Source of the DNA: Brugia malayi
Taxonomy: Eukaryota > Nematoda > Chromadorea > Rhabditida > Onchocercidae
Length of the DNA stretch: 64,000 nt
Assembly: GCF_000002995.4 (NCBI RefSeq)
Contig: NW_025062476.1
Location: forward strand, 9,794,501-9,858,500
Reading direction: 5' to 3'
The notes under the pieces are model-generated. The model searched no databases. It had not been told where the DNA came from and saw nothing but the letters and a program-made list of their open reading frames with translations. Made by a program: the position numbers and the translations under genes. Below, one piece after another: positions 13,501-27,352 of the stretch (position 1 is the first letter of the stretch; every line of letters starts with the position of its first letter).

Positions 13501-14749
13501 ACTACTTTTAGAATTCAACTCAACAAGTTTTTTTATGCCTTGCTTAAATGTATTTGCTACTTCCGTTTTCGTTGTCTTATCGATTGCTGGATCTGGTTTT
13601 TCATCAATCCCTTCCGCTATTTCTGAATCGATTGATTTCTCCTTAATGCCTAAAAATTAAAAAAAAAAAAGAAATCATAATTGTTGACATCATTATATTT
13701 AAGATAGCCTGAAAAAGTTGAGTAATTCACAATGGAAATCCTAGTTTGAGGAGCAGACGGTTTGCAGTTCATATAAATGCTATCTAATTCGCAAAGTTAA
13801 ATACGATATCAAAGCTCCATAATTGTTTCATATCCTCGGATACAAAACTACTATAAATGCATTGGATACACTAAAGAATACAGTGTTTAATAAGGAGATG
13901 AAATTCTACACATTTGTTTCCCTTCACAACCTGTTCCATGATGCCTTTTGTTGTGTTTCTGTTTTGGATCATTTCTTGTTGAACTAGCATCTGTTTTATT
14001 TTTTTTCTTCCTGATCAAATTACCACTTATATTTTTCGATTTGCTGTGCTTTGTTTCAGGTTCGTGAGGAGATTCTTCTGAATGATTATTTGTTGTAGGT
14101 AACTCTGACTTCCCGTTTGACTCTGACTTCCCGTTTGTTGTCATTTGATCCGGTGGAACCTTGTTCCTGCTTTTGTCTACATCTAGAATTCCTTCTTGTT
14201 TCACTTCTGCCTTCTTCACATCTTTAAGTTTTTTCCATGTTTCATATTTTCTGTTCCCGGAGCTTTTATAATTATAGTTCAGATTACGGTGTTTCCTTTT
14301 CTGTCTTTTACGCTTCTTATCTGCATCTACAGAGATCCTAGAAACTAAAGAATCTTCATATATGGGTGCAAAATTGCAAAATTGATGTTGAGATCAAATA
14401 TTATGAGAACAAGATACACATTTAACTGCAACCCTAAGAAAATACGCAATTTTTCAAGCAATAATACCATCCTTTTAATTTTAATTATGCAAGCATGATT
14501 CTGAATATGTTGAGCAGAATCATGTGACTGTTTTAGAAGCTACTGTATGGTCCAGTTGACAGTGGATCATATTTCAACGTCACTCAATTCATTACACTTT
14601 TTGATTGCACAGTAACATAACCGTTGACAACAGCGGTTGAAAAAAGTCACCTCAAGAGCTTCAATTTCATAGACTATTGGCCATTTCATGATGCACTATG
14701 AAGACGCAAAAAACTGTGATTAGAAGTATTGTAATAGAAAGTGCACTGT

Positions 14750-14780
<31 letters not shown>

Positions 14781-14980
14781 CTGCATGTATTCGTACAGTT
14801 TTGTCTAGCTTGCTTGAAATTCGAACTGACTAGTTTGCTATTTTAGATAGCAGTCACTCTTAATATCAAATACCTCTTCGATTCATCACTTTTGTATTTG
14901 TTAGTCGGTCTCGTTATTCTTGTTACATTCTTTAGTGACGAAGCGTTTTTTGGTGAGAAATTGATATCTTTTGAATCCAT
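10519..14980 (-). CDS. Lysine-rich, probably nuclear protein with a compact C-terminal helical region; unrecognised
   Basis: Exons (minus): 14980-14874 (MDSKDINFSPKN), 14337-13931, 13649-12633, 12502 to 12375 or 12354, 12275-12179, 12064-11923, 11838-11796, 11663-11613, 11393-11160, 11002-10889, 10674-10519. All phases agree except two junctions: the exon 4 donor, and the exon 8 donor (weak GTTTAT). The large third exon (339 codons) is almost wholly K/R/E/S-rich (runs such as KKKKRKK), typical of nuclear or nucleolar disordered proteins. Its real end is the CAGGTAACA donor at 12633, so the frame continuing past it is intron. The last four exons are less biased. They encode helix-rich sequence including FKLLASSIKKATEETLFSYY, QIRTILEIYGIDEQ, NLRKAVCDLPMDKELLEKV and LLAQVLQRQKLKKSIS. 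That C-terminus looks like a folded domain, but I cannot name it. No function is proposed. Confidence 0.8.
14754..14780. repeat. (GA)n microsatellite
   Basis: About 13 GA dinucleotides in a run, in the intron after the first coding exon's donor on the minus strand of the lysine-rich gene. Confidence 0.95.
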
Positions 14981-16717
14981 TTACGATATAATCTGTGACT
15001 ACAAATTCAAATATTCTTGATAGATTGAAATACAAAAAAGCACGGAAAATTTAATGGCATAGAAAACCTAATGTGGGATCTACTTGTTTTTTTTAACCTG
15101 AGCAACGAAGCATGTAAACAGATTTAGACTGACATTTCGATCCTCTTTTAATGAAATCTCACTTCACTATGTAAATCCCAAATGTATGTCATAAATCCAG
15201 AAATTCACAAACCTGTTTAGTGCTCAAGAACCGTAATTTCATTAATGAATGAGGTAAACGAAATAAGAATGAGCCGTAACACCGGCCGTTCATCAGATTG
15301 CTTAATTACAAATTAATGGAGAATCTAATATTTCCTGCCTTTATTGCTGAAAAAATGGCCAACAATTTGCTCTAACACCGGATAAAATATGACTGCATCT
15401 CCACGCAAAACAACTAGCAGATGGATTCTCAGCTGCTTCAGTCTTAATGTTGAAGTAATTTGAAAAACTTTTAACATTAGCTAGAACGATTAAACACTTC
15501 AATAGACGATGCTGGAATATTAATTTCAAAGTTTGAGAAAGTTTACAATTCTGTCACTGGTTCACAAATATCTTGCAAACTAATTAGATCCATGAATATC
15601 ACTAACTGTGAGTAATGTCAGATAGAATTTAGTAACTTCAAACAAACTGTTTTATGCTCACATAAGCAACACTGATTCTAGAACATTTTTGCACACAAAT
15701 TCCTGTCCATTGGGAAAATTGTCCACCAATACAAGTTTTTTTTTCTACGAGATTACAACCTCAAAATTTAAACATTATCTAAAAAGCTTTCGACTAGAAA
15801 GTTTTATGCGAAATATAAGCAGTTCATTTGGCAGATATTAAAATAACCACAAGATTTTAAGCAATAAGTTTTGGAGCAAACTACTTCAATTGCAGGAGCA
15901 CATATAAATGCATTCGAACTGTTAACGAAAGTTTCCAATCAGTCAACGTTCGACCGATCTCCTAGCTTTACCAGACACTTAAAGCAGTGAAATAAACAAA
16001 ACGCAGGCAAAAATAATACGTAAAGTGAATAAAAAAAAATGAAAGCATCAGTCGGAACATATATACAATGGACGATTACCCAAACCCCACTCATTGGCAC
16101 ACAATTTCACATTTGAATTATACAATTAGTTTTCCAACAGTGCGAGTTTCGAGAAGATTCTACCTGAAAATCCTACCATTTCCCATCACAGTTTGATTAA
16201 ACTCTGCTGACAGATTACCTTTATATGAAAAGGGGTCATAAATGCTACTTTGTCAAAGATGACGCAGAATAGCAGATCACCATTTGATATAAATACTTTC
16301 CAAACAATAGCAATATTCGGAAATTTTTTATATAAAAGAAGCTGTATCTACTGTATTTTCACCGGTATGAAACAAGAGATCTGTATTGTAAAGAATGTGC
16401 AGTAAAGGACTTTCTATTAAATAATAACTGGAGTAAGCATAAAGAAACATTTCACAAAATCTTGAGAAGGTTGGAAAAAACAAGAAGTTTTTTAAAGAAA
16501 AAAAAGTGCTGTTTCGCAAATCCTATTGTTAACCTTACCTACGACGACTCCTGGTATTTGTGATTTATAATTTATACATTCATCTCAATTGCTTAACAAA
16601 ATAGGAAACATTACATTTGATAATTTCAAAAACTGAAGAGGAGTGGAATACATGAATACATATCGAAAGATCAACATTGCATTTGATAGATCTTGCACCG
16701 TTTTTAAGATAATTCAC
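14981..16717. other. Intergenic interval between lysine-rich gene and arp-1
   Basis: Upstream of the lysine-rich gene's start and downstream of the arp-1 stop, both minus strand. I see no exon with splice support, no RNA gene and no repeat of note. Two frames of about 60 codons here are AT-rich and unsupported. Confidence 0.6.
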
Positions 16718-19213
16718 TCAGAATGTCTTCCTATGTAGCACTTTCTTCCCTTCGTCTTCATATTCCTTTTTGCTAACCCACATCTTCTTGAAAGTATCAA
16801 GACTGGCTAGAATTGAACCTCCTATCCATGTACCGTACAACCGCTCCTGCGGTGCAGATATCCGAATCTTCACGTCTTTTGGTGCCAAACGACGCGTCTG
16901 TAATCAACGAGATTTTTATTCCAAGAATTTCACTAAAAAGAAAAATTAATCCTGCTGAACAAAATACTGATGAATGAAGTAGTACATGCTTGGCAAAACT
17001 TACTTCAGCTAATAATCGATCCCCAAATCCAGCGAACATGGTTGATCCACCACTTAATACAATATTACTATACAGATTTTTCCGCAGATCTATTTCACAA
17101 CGCTGAAAAAAAAAAAGAAAAAAGGATTTTATATTCAGTAAAATGAAATAAAGATTTCCTTCTAAACACTGCAATATTCAATCTCTTTCATCCTGTTTGT
17201 CTAACATTTGGTATAAATCGAGCAGTAAACTTAGAGCTACCCAAGAAATTTTCTGAAGACAAACTACTATTAACTAAAATTTCAAAGTTTAGAAATAAAA
17301 TATAACCTTGATCTCTTATTACGTTCATTTACGATTACTGCGATGCAACTATACTGCATTCAAAAAAAAAAAAAGAAAATAGTATAAGGCGTGAAATCAC
17401 TGCTAAGGTATATTCGAAAAAAGCTACCGATTTCTAAATTTCATGAGTTCTTATATTTTCCTTCATTTTCAAGATAGTTATTTCACTTCATTAAAGGCAG
17501 TAGCATTACTCAAATTACAAACTTAACACTGTATAACATTGAAGAATTGATACAAAAATTAACGATTATGTTGAAGCGCATACTCTAATGGACAAATCGA
17601 GAGCATTTGCAATGCCTGGCCATTCCTCGCCAATAATGTCTGGCCGAAACAGTATCTCAGCAGCACGAAATCTTGCTGGTCCAATTTCAAGTGTCGAACC
17701 ATCGGGCAGTTTATAAGCGGTCTGAATTAGGAAAACACTGAAGTCGCTAAATGATTAATCCAGTGTTGCAAAAACCATACTTAAAGATAACTATCCTAAC
17801 AACTACTAGAATAATAGGCAAAATGAAACGTACTTTCTCGCTTTCGCTACTTTCTTCTTTTGCAGCATTTGTAGCAATGTAACACATTTTTTCCTTAATT
17901 TCCCGTACAATTTCAAATTCTGATGAACGATGAAAGTTAGCTCCTTCTTTGCGAAGTAAGAGACGAAGATATCTGGTCACGTCTCGTCCTGCGACATCCA
18001 TTCTCTCAATTCTAGATTTTACATACTTACCCTTAGAACGTTAGAAATAAGACATTACTGAAGATAATAAAAAACGATTACCAATAATATTAAGAATAGT
18101 TTAACGAGAAGTCACAGTCATAGATAAGATTAAGTTTATTTTAGGATGTTATTATTAAGATTATTTCAGGATATATCATATTATTAAGCCTTATTTCAGT
18201 TCAGGATGTTAGAATACGTTACAGTACACTTCAAAGTTCTTTCTTTAAAAAGGATACTATAAAAACTACAAAAGTACTATGACTTGTGTAAGCGACTTAA
18301 TCGCATATTCCACTATCTGTTTCTCAACTCATGACACAAATCGCTTTAATATATTTGCTAGTTGATCCGCTGAGAAAAGAGAACTATTGAAGCTCTACAG
18401 AATAAATCGAAAACTGATCCAGAAAAAACAAACCCGTGCTGTATAGCAAAACCCTCAAAGATAGGTACAACATGTGTAACACCATCTCCTGAGTCTAAAA
18501 CGACACCTGTTGTACGACCTGTTGAATAAAGCGAAAGCACAGCTTGCATTTGGATGTGCAGTGCAGGTATATTAAAAGTTTCGAAGAAAATTTCAGCTGA
18601 TTTTTCTCGGTTTTTAAGTGGATTAAGAGGTGCTTCTGTAAGCAACACTGGATGTTCTTCTGGGAATATCTGAAATTGTAAAAGCACTGTGAACATGACC
18701 AACCAGATTCACCAACAAAACAGCGCTTTGTTCAGAACAAAGAAGGACAATGTAAAGATTGAAATATGAAAAATTAACATACCTGCAACTGATCTTTACT
18801 ATAAATATACTGCCATACGCGTTCCATGTCATTCCAATCCGTTACTATGCCATGCTCCATTGGATATTTCAACGACAGCAGTCCTCGATACTCTTGTGCT
18901 TTCGGACCTAAATGAGTTTTACAAAAATTGGAGAAAGCAAGAGCTAACAGCAAAAAGCAAATCTGCAAACCGTTGACAGTAAAACTGACCATAAGCGGCA
19001 GCAATTATATTTTATATAAGAAAACGAAAAAAATTTACCTATGAACAAGTCACCCTCCAGAGCACCAGCCATTACTCTTGTATGCTTTGGTCGTCCAACA
19101 AAATTAGCAAAACGACACTTTGGCGTCTGGTCACCAGCAAACCCAGCCTTTATTACCCCAGACCCATTATCGATAACAACTGGTTGATTTGCTATTACAT
19201 CATAGGAATCCAT
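16718..19213 (-). CDS. arp-1: Actin-related protein 1 (centractin), dynactin filament subunit
   Basis: ARP1 forms the short actin-like filament of dynactin, the cofactor of cytoplasmic dynein. Seven exons (minus): 19213-19039, 18907-18783, 18669-18434, 18011-17834, 17721-17584, 17102-17004, 16897-16718. They total 1,131 nt including the stop, so 376 aa, the same length as human ACTR1A, with every phase continuous. The protein starts [19 protein letters not shown] (actin phosphate loop) and contains [60 protein letters not shown] (second phosphate loop), [20 protein letters not shown] (adenosine-binding) and ends [27 protein letters not shown] and the RKTF end separate ARP1 from conventional actin (C-terminus KCF). 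A TTTCGGCAG acceptor lies just before the ATG, compatible with trans-splicing. The gene lies 498 bp downstream of rps-18 on the same strand. Confidence 0.99.
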
Positions 19214-19711
19214 GGCTTAACCTGCCGAAAGACTTTGGAATATTAAATATTAGCAAACAAATTTTCTTTCTCACACGTTTAATTGATAAAACGACCAAAT
19301 AAGCTAGATTTCATATACCAACGACATTCAGAGTTATCATGACATTTAAGTGAAGTCAAATATATAATATCAATACTGCATTTCAACTCTCTTCTGGCAG
19401 AACAGTTTGACTGTGAGAAAACTTTAAATCCAACTAAGTCACTTCTTTAACTGTCTACTTGTTAAAATAATGCACATATGGTTATCGACATTAGTACGGT
19501 AAAATACAAAACGATTATTTTCCTCTGTTTTTGAACACTGGATAAAAGGTATATAAACACAAATGGTTGAGAGCTATAGCTCTAATTAGTTGTACAATGT
19601 TGTAATCAATGTTAACAAAATTTATTCCGTAGCAAGTGGTAAAAATCAAAACAATTCGATAACAGTCTTTCATTTAGTCAAAACAGGACAAAAGAATATA
19701 TTGCGGTTTTA
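19214..19711. other. 498-bp spacer between rps-18 and arp-1
   Basis: Same-strand spacer with no coding signal. It could be an intercistronic region of an operon or hold an independent arp-1 promoter; the sequence alone does not decide. Confidence 0.5.
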
Positions 19712-20768
<1,057 letters not shown>

Positions 20769-21591
20769 CCTGCACCTTTCTCTTCCGTTCCTGCAACACA
20801 GTAGCAATCATTAGCATCACATCACATCTCGAGAAGAACAAAACCAACTTCCACCATCACCAACTCATCCCACAAATTCCTACGGTTTGTAAACCATTGC
20901 TTTACAAAATATCCAGCTACCACCTTAAATCACAACGACGACTCTACGGTGAAAACATTCGTACCACCAATTACTGGGCTGATATGCACAAACGACTGTT
21001 GGAGAAAGTCTGTAGTTGAAGGGTGAATTATTGGTTTGTAATTAAATTTACTACACTCTATGGTGCTGAAGTTTCTTTTTTAAATGAGATAACATCTCAA
21101 TGTCAAAAGACAACAACTCAACAAGTTGCATTACATCAACCAACAAACAAGTAACTTTACCGAAGTCTGAGAAATACTGGATTCATATGTTTGCCAGAAC
21201 GAGAAAAAAGGTCCTACTCACATGGAGGGAATATCTCGATATTTAGAAAAATAACAAACTTGTCAGAGCACCATCACCACACCTGCAATTACTGCTCATG
21301 TTAATGTGTGGACAATACCTGACACTGTTCTTGCTGTGAAATTTGACATCCTCAACCTTCTTACACTTGCGTCATGTCCCTTGAAACTGTGGCCGTTAGA
21401 TAGTTGCGCGGGTAAGAGAAGTTGTAAAGGATGTGCTCCATGAATTCATGCAAATAAGTGGATTAACACTGAACATAAAAAATGACTATTGTCTGGTGTA
21501 AGACGACCGAATCAGATGAACATCACGTAATTTCGCGTATGATCTAGTAACTGAAATTCATTTGAAAATGATGAGAAGTTAATTTCAGGTG
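20769..21591. promoter_or_regulatory. Divergent intergenic region between rps-18 and EMC1
   Basis: This 823-bp interval separates head-to-head genes (rps-18 minus, EMC1 plus), so it must hold both promoters or a shared bidirectional one. No TATA-like or other named motif is clear enough to call. A TTTCAG acceptor at 21588, three bases before the EMC1 start codon, is suited to SL trans-splicing. Confidence 0.5.
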
Positions 21592-24500
21592 ATGATCCAG
21601 CTTTTGTGGTTTACAGCAATTTTCACAACAGTTTCAGCGATATACGAAGATCAAATTGGCAAATTCGACTGGTTAGATTCGTAAATAATGGGTTGTCTTG
21701 AGGGTCCACTTTTTGCCTTCTAGCTTTGACTTATGTGTTGAATAAGTAAGCATTATTTTCTGGCTTGAAGAGTTTTCGAAAACTAAAAAAAAATTCTGAA
21801 GTAGCTGTAATTCAGGCATAGTGAATATGTCGGTTGTGCTCGGGAGCTGTATATGGAACAGCTGAAGGGTACGAAATTACCACATATTTTCGTTTCAACG
21901 GAAGCCGATATGATCGCATCATTGAAAGCATCGACTGGACAGATAGGTAATGTTTTATACATTATTCATTGACGATGGAAATGCTGGGATGTAGGAATTT
22001 AGCTCTGACTTTTTGTAACTTCTTGCAATGAAAGCTTTTTGGAGACAGTGAATGTAGTGCAGTTCTATGATATTGGCAAGTATAATGGATGGTGATGTTG
22101 ATAAGAGAGAATGCATATACATTTCTTGAAATATATGATAACAGTAGGTAAACGTGTGGGCAGGAAGGGATATCGATAAATACAGAACAGTAAGTGTTTT
22201 TTCATCCTCTAATTGTTGAATTGTTACAGCTTGGAGACAACAGCTGGAACATTCATCTACGCTTCAATTGTCATTCTCATCAGCTGCATGTAATTTTTCA
22301 TATTTACTATGGTATTTCAAACTTTGTTAAGTATTTAATTGCGTTTCGTTTTTAGATATTTTCGACACCTTTTTTACCAAAAGTAATTTTCAGCATTAAT
22401 AATAGTAACAAAAGATAATGGAGTGGTGCGAGCATGGAATCGAGACAGCGGAGTTTTGGTATGGGAAACTCAAATTCAGCAAATTACACCTAGGTAATAA
22501 ACGACTGAACAAAATATGAAACGACATAAACGTTCAGAAAATGAGAGTGATTTTCTAAAATGTTGGTATTGAGAATATTTAACATTTTAGCTTCGCTGTA
22601 AGGTGTGCCAGGGAAGAAATATTCTAAAAGCTAAAAGGTAGGGAAGAACAGCATATAACAAACATTTTTTATAGCTGGAAGAAGACGGAAACATTAATAT
22701 CAAATGGAAACGTATTCATCTTGAGAGGTGCTCACATAACTGCACTTTTTCTTGGTAGTGGTCAGCTAAAGTGGGCAACGAGTTCAGGCAACATAAAGTA
22801 GGTATTAATGCCTAATTTCAGTTTCAATGTTTTGGCTTGTTTGATTCAAAATGATTCAGAACGCTTTTCGCTATTAGTTTCGAATAAATATACCTAAGTT
22901 ACAGAGTTTCATTTAAAACCATTTTGAAATTCTTTTCATATCTACATAAGGTTGGTCATTAAATTGCCCCATTACCTTTTGAGTACTTTTCAAATTATAG
23001 ATAGCATAATAATGGGATATTCTAGGAGCTACATTGGTTCAATACTAGAACCACAGTCACAGACACTTACTGTAGTTGGAGGTGTGGATGGAGCAGAACT
23101 AGCAGTTATTCAGATTGATGTAAGGAATGGTGCTATTGTAAAAGTCCGAAATCTCAGTGCAAGCTGGTTCAATCAGGAAAGGTAAACAATGGTTAAAAAA
23201 TTTTTTTATTATCGAAAACTCATTGAGTTGTTCAAAAGTAGGTTAAAATGGAATACCAGTTTAAAATATCGATAAATGACACCAAATATAATTTAGTGAA
23301 AACACACAGATATGTTAAAAATGTACCTTTCTAGTCAGTGAAAAGATCACATTTTTCTCAACTAAGAAATCATTAGGAATGAACTCATAAATCATTCATA
23401 TCGCAGCAGAAGTTCTTTTCAGATGCGTTTTGTCTAATATGTTGTTACAATGTTTTGATAACAAAGGCTTCTATGTTACCGATTTATCGTTGGATCCCCT
23501 TAGCGTGCATCACACTTCGCTTCAATCTGTAGTTCAAATTCCCAATTTAAACATAGGAGGAGTAATGATTGTATACACTCTCACGAATACTTATGTTTAT
23601 CATATTAATTTGCCAGAACCACCAGTGCTGCTTTTAAAACTGGAGAAGGTAAATATTCCAAATTTATTTTAAGAGGAAAGAACAATTTGATACTAAATAT
23701 ACGAATTATTACCTCAATCATCTTGAACTTTAGTGAAATTCATTGTTATTTTCAGGTTGAAGCAGCTTCTTCACATGTGACTACTAATGGACAAAGCCTT
23801 TTCGCTGTTGCAACATCCACAAATAACATTGTCGTTTATGATGCTGCGAATGGGGAGCAGCTATTCACGGGAAGTATTCCAGAAAAAGATCCAGCTCCCA
23901 TAAAACTCTTTTCTTTTATCGGAACATCAATAGAATTCGAATTTGCCGTTGTTCTTGAAGATTGTAGATTTATTTATCTTGTTGGCTCATCAAACCAACT
24001 TACAAAAGAATGGGTCAGACATGAAGCGTTAAGTACCATCACTTCAGTCGAAATGATCGATTTACCTTTGTCCGAAGCACAAGCTGATATCGAGTCGGAA
24101 TTTGCTTCGGATGGTGGTTTGTTTAATTTGAATTTGTTTAGTGAGGTGTTCAGTTTCCATTCTTTTTTCTTATATTTGTTAAAGTTTCCCAAAAAGCTGG
24201 AAATTTTTTCTAAAAATTTTATCGGAAGTTCTTTAGTTTTCAGTCTTAATTTGCTTGACACATTAGTTTTGTAAATTAATTTGCTAGGTTACAAGTTGCT
24301 CTTTTTAACAGCTTCTTGTCTTTATCTTTACATAAAATAGGAAACTAAAAAACCAAGTATCTTGCTTCAGTGCCTCATCTTATTAAGACGTGAAATGAAG
24401 TTATCCTCATATTGAAGCTTTCTTTATTATATGATAGTCAAGCTGTTCCGATGAAAATTCTGAAAAGTTCAGAACCTAAATTTTACTTGTCTTCTGCAGG

Positions 24501-27352
24501 TACCATAATGGAGTCATTAATGCGGCGTCTAAGGAGTCAGGTAGACCAGTTTCGTCGTGCTTGTATTGGTGCCATAAATCAGATTTTTTCATCAAATTTT
24601 TTATCATTTCGTTCAAAATCATTTGCTGATTGGATAGCTTCTCTTCGATTCTCCACTAAAAGCACGCGTAAAAAGGACCTGCCGTGTGAGCGGGACTATT
24701 TTAATTTGCGAAAGATTATTGTGGCTTCAACACTGAAATCTATTGTTTACGGTGAATGTTGTTTAACTGCGATCAATTGCATCACAAGGGAAAAGAAAAA
24801 AGAAAAAAGAAAAAAAAAAAAAAAACATAACAAGGCGCATCACTCGTCACTTCCTTATTATCTTTATTCAGTACCTAGTTACTTATCAGTAGAGAAGTCT
24901 TTGTTGCAGGTATTGATAGTAGTGACGGAACAATTTTGTGGTATATTTATTTGGGCAGAAATATTAAGCCATTACTTGGCTCATTGGGAAAGGAAAAAAT
25001 TCCTCTCTTTATACAACGTACCACAGCTCATTATCATTTTTATCCACAAGCTACCGTTGTTGCTAGTGATAAGGTCGGATTTTACCAATGATTTTATAAT
25101 TTAAATGTTCTTTATTCAGTTAAATGAGTGATAGCGTAGAAACCATCGCGTTTTTTTTTTTTTTTCTTTTTAATTTAATTTTCATATTTCAGTTGGACAA
25201 AAATTTGTTTTGCATAAGATTTATTGTGTTTCAGAGATCAGAACACGCAGTTTTGATATCTTTTAATCCCATGACGGGGTCTTTAATTGAACGGAAAAAC
25301 TTCTTCACTTCCATCAAGCGTATTGAAATTCTTCCATACTCGAATGCTCAGACACACATTTATCACCTCATCATGCTTGACGATAGAAACAAAGTATGTT
25401 TTATTTGTGCGTGAATTAAACTGTTCGAATTGTTTTATGTTTTATTATAAAAATCATGACTTTATGGAACTCGAATAAATTTTGGATCCAGTCTTATTTC
25501 CCTAGTTATTTCAGGTCATGTTGTATCCGGAAAATATGGATGCACAGGAACAGCAAGTTCCGCTGCATTTCTTCAACTTTAATGTTTCTGGTAATTTAGA
25601 AGGTCTTGTCTTGAATGTTTCTCGTAAAAAACTTTCATCAACTTGGAAAGTGAATCTTTCTTTAAGAAATGAACAAAGGATTGTAGCCGTTGTTTCCAAA
25701 CCATCTTACCGTGAGTTATTTCACTTTTTTGCATCTAAATTAAATCTTATGTATTTAGAAACTAAATCTTATGAATAATCTTTTTTAGTATTGATTGTCA
25801 CATTTACAGAGAAAGTTCACAGTGCTGGAAGAGTATTGGGTAACCGTTCAGTATTATATAAATATGCAAATCCAAACCTGGTTGCTATTGCAGTACTTGA
25901 TTCCACTCATTCGGTTTTACAAATTTATCTTATTGATGCGGTCTCAGGTTACATCGTATACAGTGGTAAACAAAATAAAGTAAATATATTTAAATCTTTT
26001 AAAATAGATTTCTGCATTTATGTTTACCAAATACAAAGTCAATTACCAAAAAATACAAAGTTTGCAGTATTTGGTACTTCCACTGCAAATGATTTTGTTA
26101 AGAAATAAAGAATTTCAGAAGAATAAAAAATTTTAAAGTCTTCATCACATACGCTGTAGTTTGTATTCTAATGAAATGGAAGAATTTTTTAATTTTGCAG
26201 CAGTCACTAGGTGTACTGCAATGAAGCCATCATCACATAAACGTAAAGCTGTAAAATAAAAGTTTTACAGATAACTGGTCCAATTCATTTGGTCCATTGT
26301 GAAAATTGGCTAGCTTATTCATATTGGAGCGAGAAAGGTCGTCGTGTGGAAGTAGCTGTAGTAGAGTTGTATGAAGGTCTTGAACAGACTGATGCCTTTC
26401 ATTATAATTCACTTGTGCATACTTTAGCAGCAAAAGTTACAGCTCTTTCTCAAGCTTATATATTTCCTCAGGGGGTGGCAGCATTGGGCGTTACAGAAAC
26501 TGGTTAGTGGTTTTATGAATTTTGCCAATTTCGTATTTTTTTAATCAAATTTTTAAGAACTAAAGTCAAAATTTTAATGTAACTTTTATATGAATTAATT
26601 TGTTCTTATAATTTAGAGCTAGGATTGTCAACAAGATCCTTATTGGTAGCAATGCCATTTGGTGCTATATATGTAATTTCTAAGCGTCTGTTGGATGCTC
26701 GTCGTCCATTGGAAATGACGCAAGAACTAGCCGAAGAAATGCTTCTTCCATATCGACCAGAATTACCAATTGCTTCTGAAGATTTCATCAATTATAATCA
26801 AAGTATACACGGTATTCGCGGCTTTAAAACCTCGTAAGTTATTTCTCATGCAACATAATCTCCCAACTAGTGATCGAAAGTTATACGTTCGTGACAGGAT
26901 TTGTCAAACTGTTTTACTGTTTCATTGTTTTACTTGTTTCAGCTCGATTAAATAGTTCTTGGCATTTCGTGTAGAAAAGAAATAAAATGTTTTGAATGTG
27001 AAATTTTGAATCATGTATACTCTTTTCCTTATGATATCCTAACTTCTATTAAGTTTCTCTGATATTGGCTTGACCTGACCAACTGCATCATTAAGATGGT
27101 ATGTATCAAAATTTTCAGTGTAACTCAATCTTCATTAATTTCAGACCTTCTGGTTTGGAATCAACAAGTTTAATGCTGGCTTATGGTACTGATCTCTTTT
27201 TTACTCAACTGACTCCATCTGGAACTTTTGACATATTAAAGGATGATTTTGATCACTTGCTTATCAGTATTGTCCTATTAACTTTAGTAATTGGAAGTTT
27301 GCTTTGCAAAAGATTAGGCAAAAACAATAGTCTGAAGCAGGCTTGGCAGTGA
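21592..27352 (+). CDS. EMC1: ER membrane protein complex subunit 1
   Basis: EMC1 is the large lumenal and membrane-anchored subunit of the EMC, which inserts tail-anchored and multi-pass proteins into the ER membrane. Sixteen exons: 21592-21671, 21816-21946, 22230-22289, 22394-22493, 22675-22797, 23005-23181, 23423-23648, 23756-24113, 24500-24751, 24910-25073, 25235-25393, 25515-25710, 25810-25979, 26271-26502, 26617-26833, 27145-27352. The 2,853 nt give 950 aa (human 993), all phases consistent. The signal peptide MIQLLWFTAIFTTVSA is followed by IYEDQIGKFDW as in the family. PQQ/WD-like propeller strands follow, including VTKDNGVVRAWNRDSGVLVW and VEMIDLPLSEAQADIESEF. The conserved C-terminal domain holds GRVLGNRSVLYKYANPNL, HLVHCENWLAYSYW and SEDFINYNQSIHGIRGF. 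The protein ends with a membrane helix LLISIVLLTLVIGSLLC and a cytosolic tail. The donor after exon 10 (GTCGGA) is weak but the joined protein is seamless. Confidence 0.98.

Noticed and set aside
12835..13660. Plus-strand Phe/Ser/Leu-rich open frames
   Set aside because: They are the antisense of the lysine-rich exon: AAA/GAA codons read as TTT/TTC on the other strand.
20769..20807. Upstream in-frame extension of rps-18
   Set aside because: The conserved family start MSLIIPEKF lies at 20768 and a TTGCAG acceptor in the leader fits SL addition; the extension is cysteine/arginine-rich and not conserved in RPS18.
26201..26270. Apparent extra EMC1 exon (AVTRCTAMKPSSH) followed by a ~22-nt intron
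   Set aside because: Using the donor at 25979 (AAA/GTAAAT) joins SGKQNK directly to ITGPIHLVHCENW, matching the family and giving a normal intron. The segment is therefore intronic.
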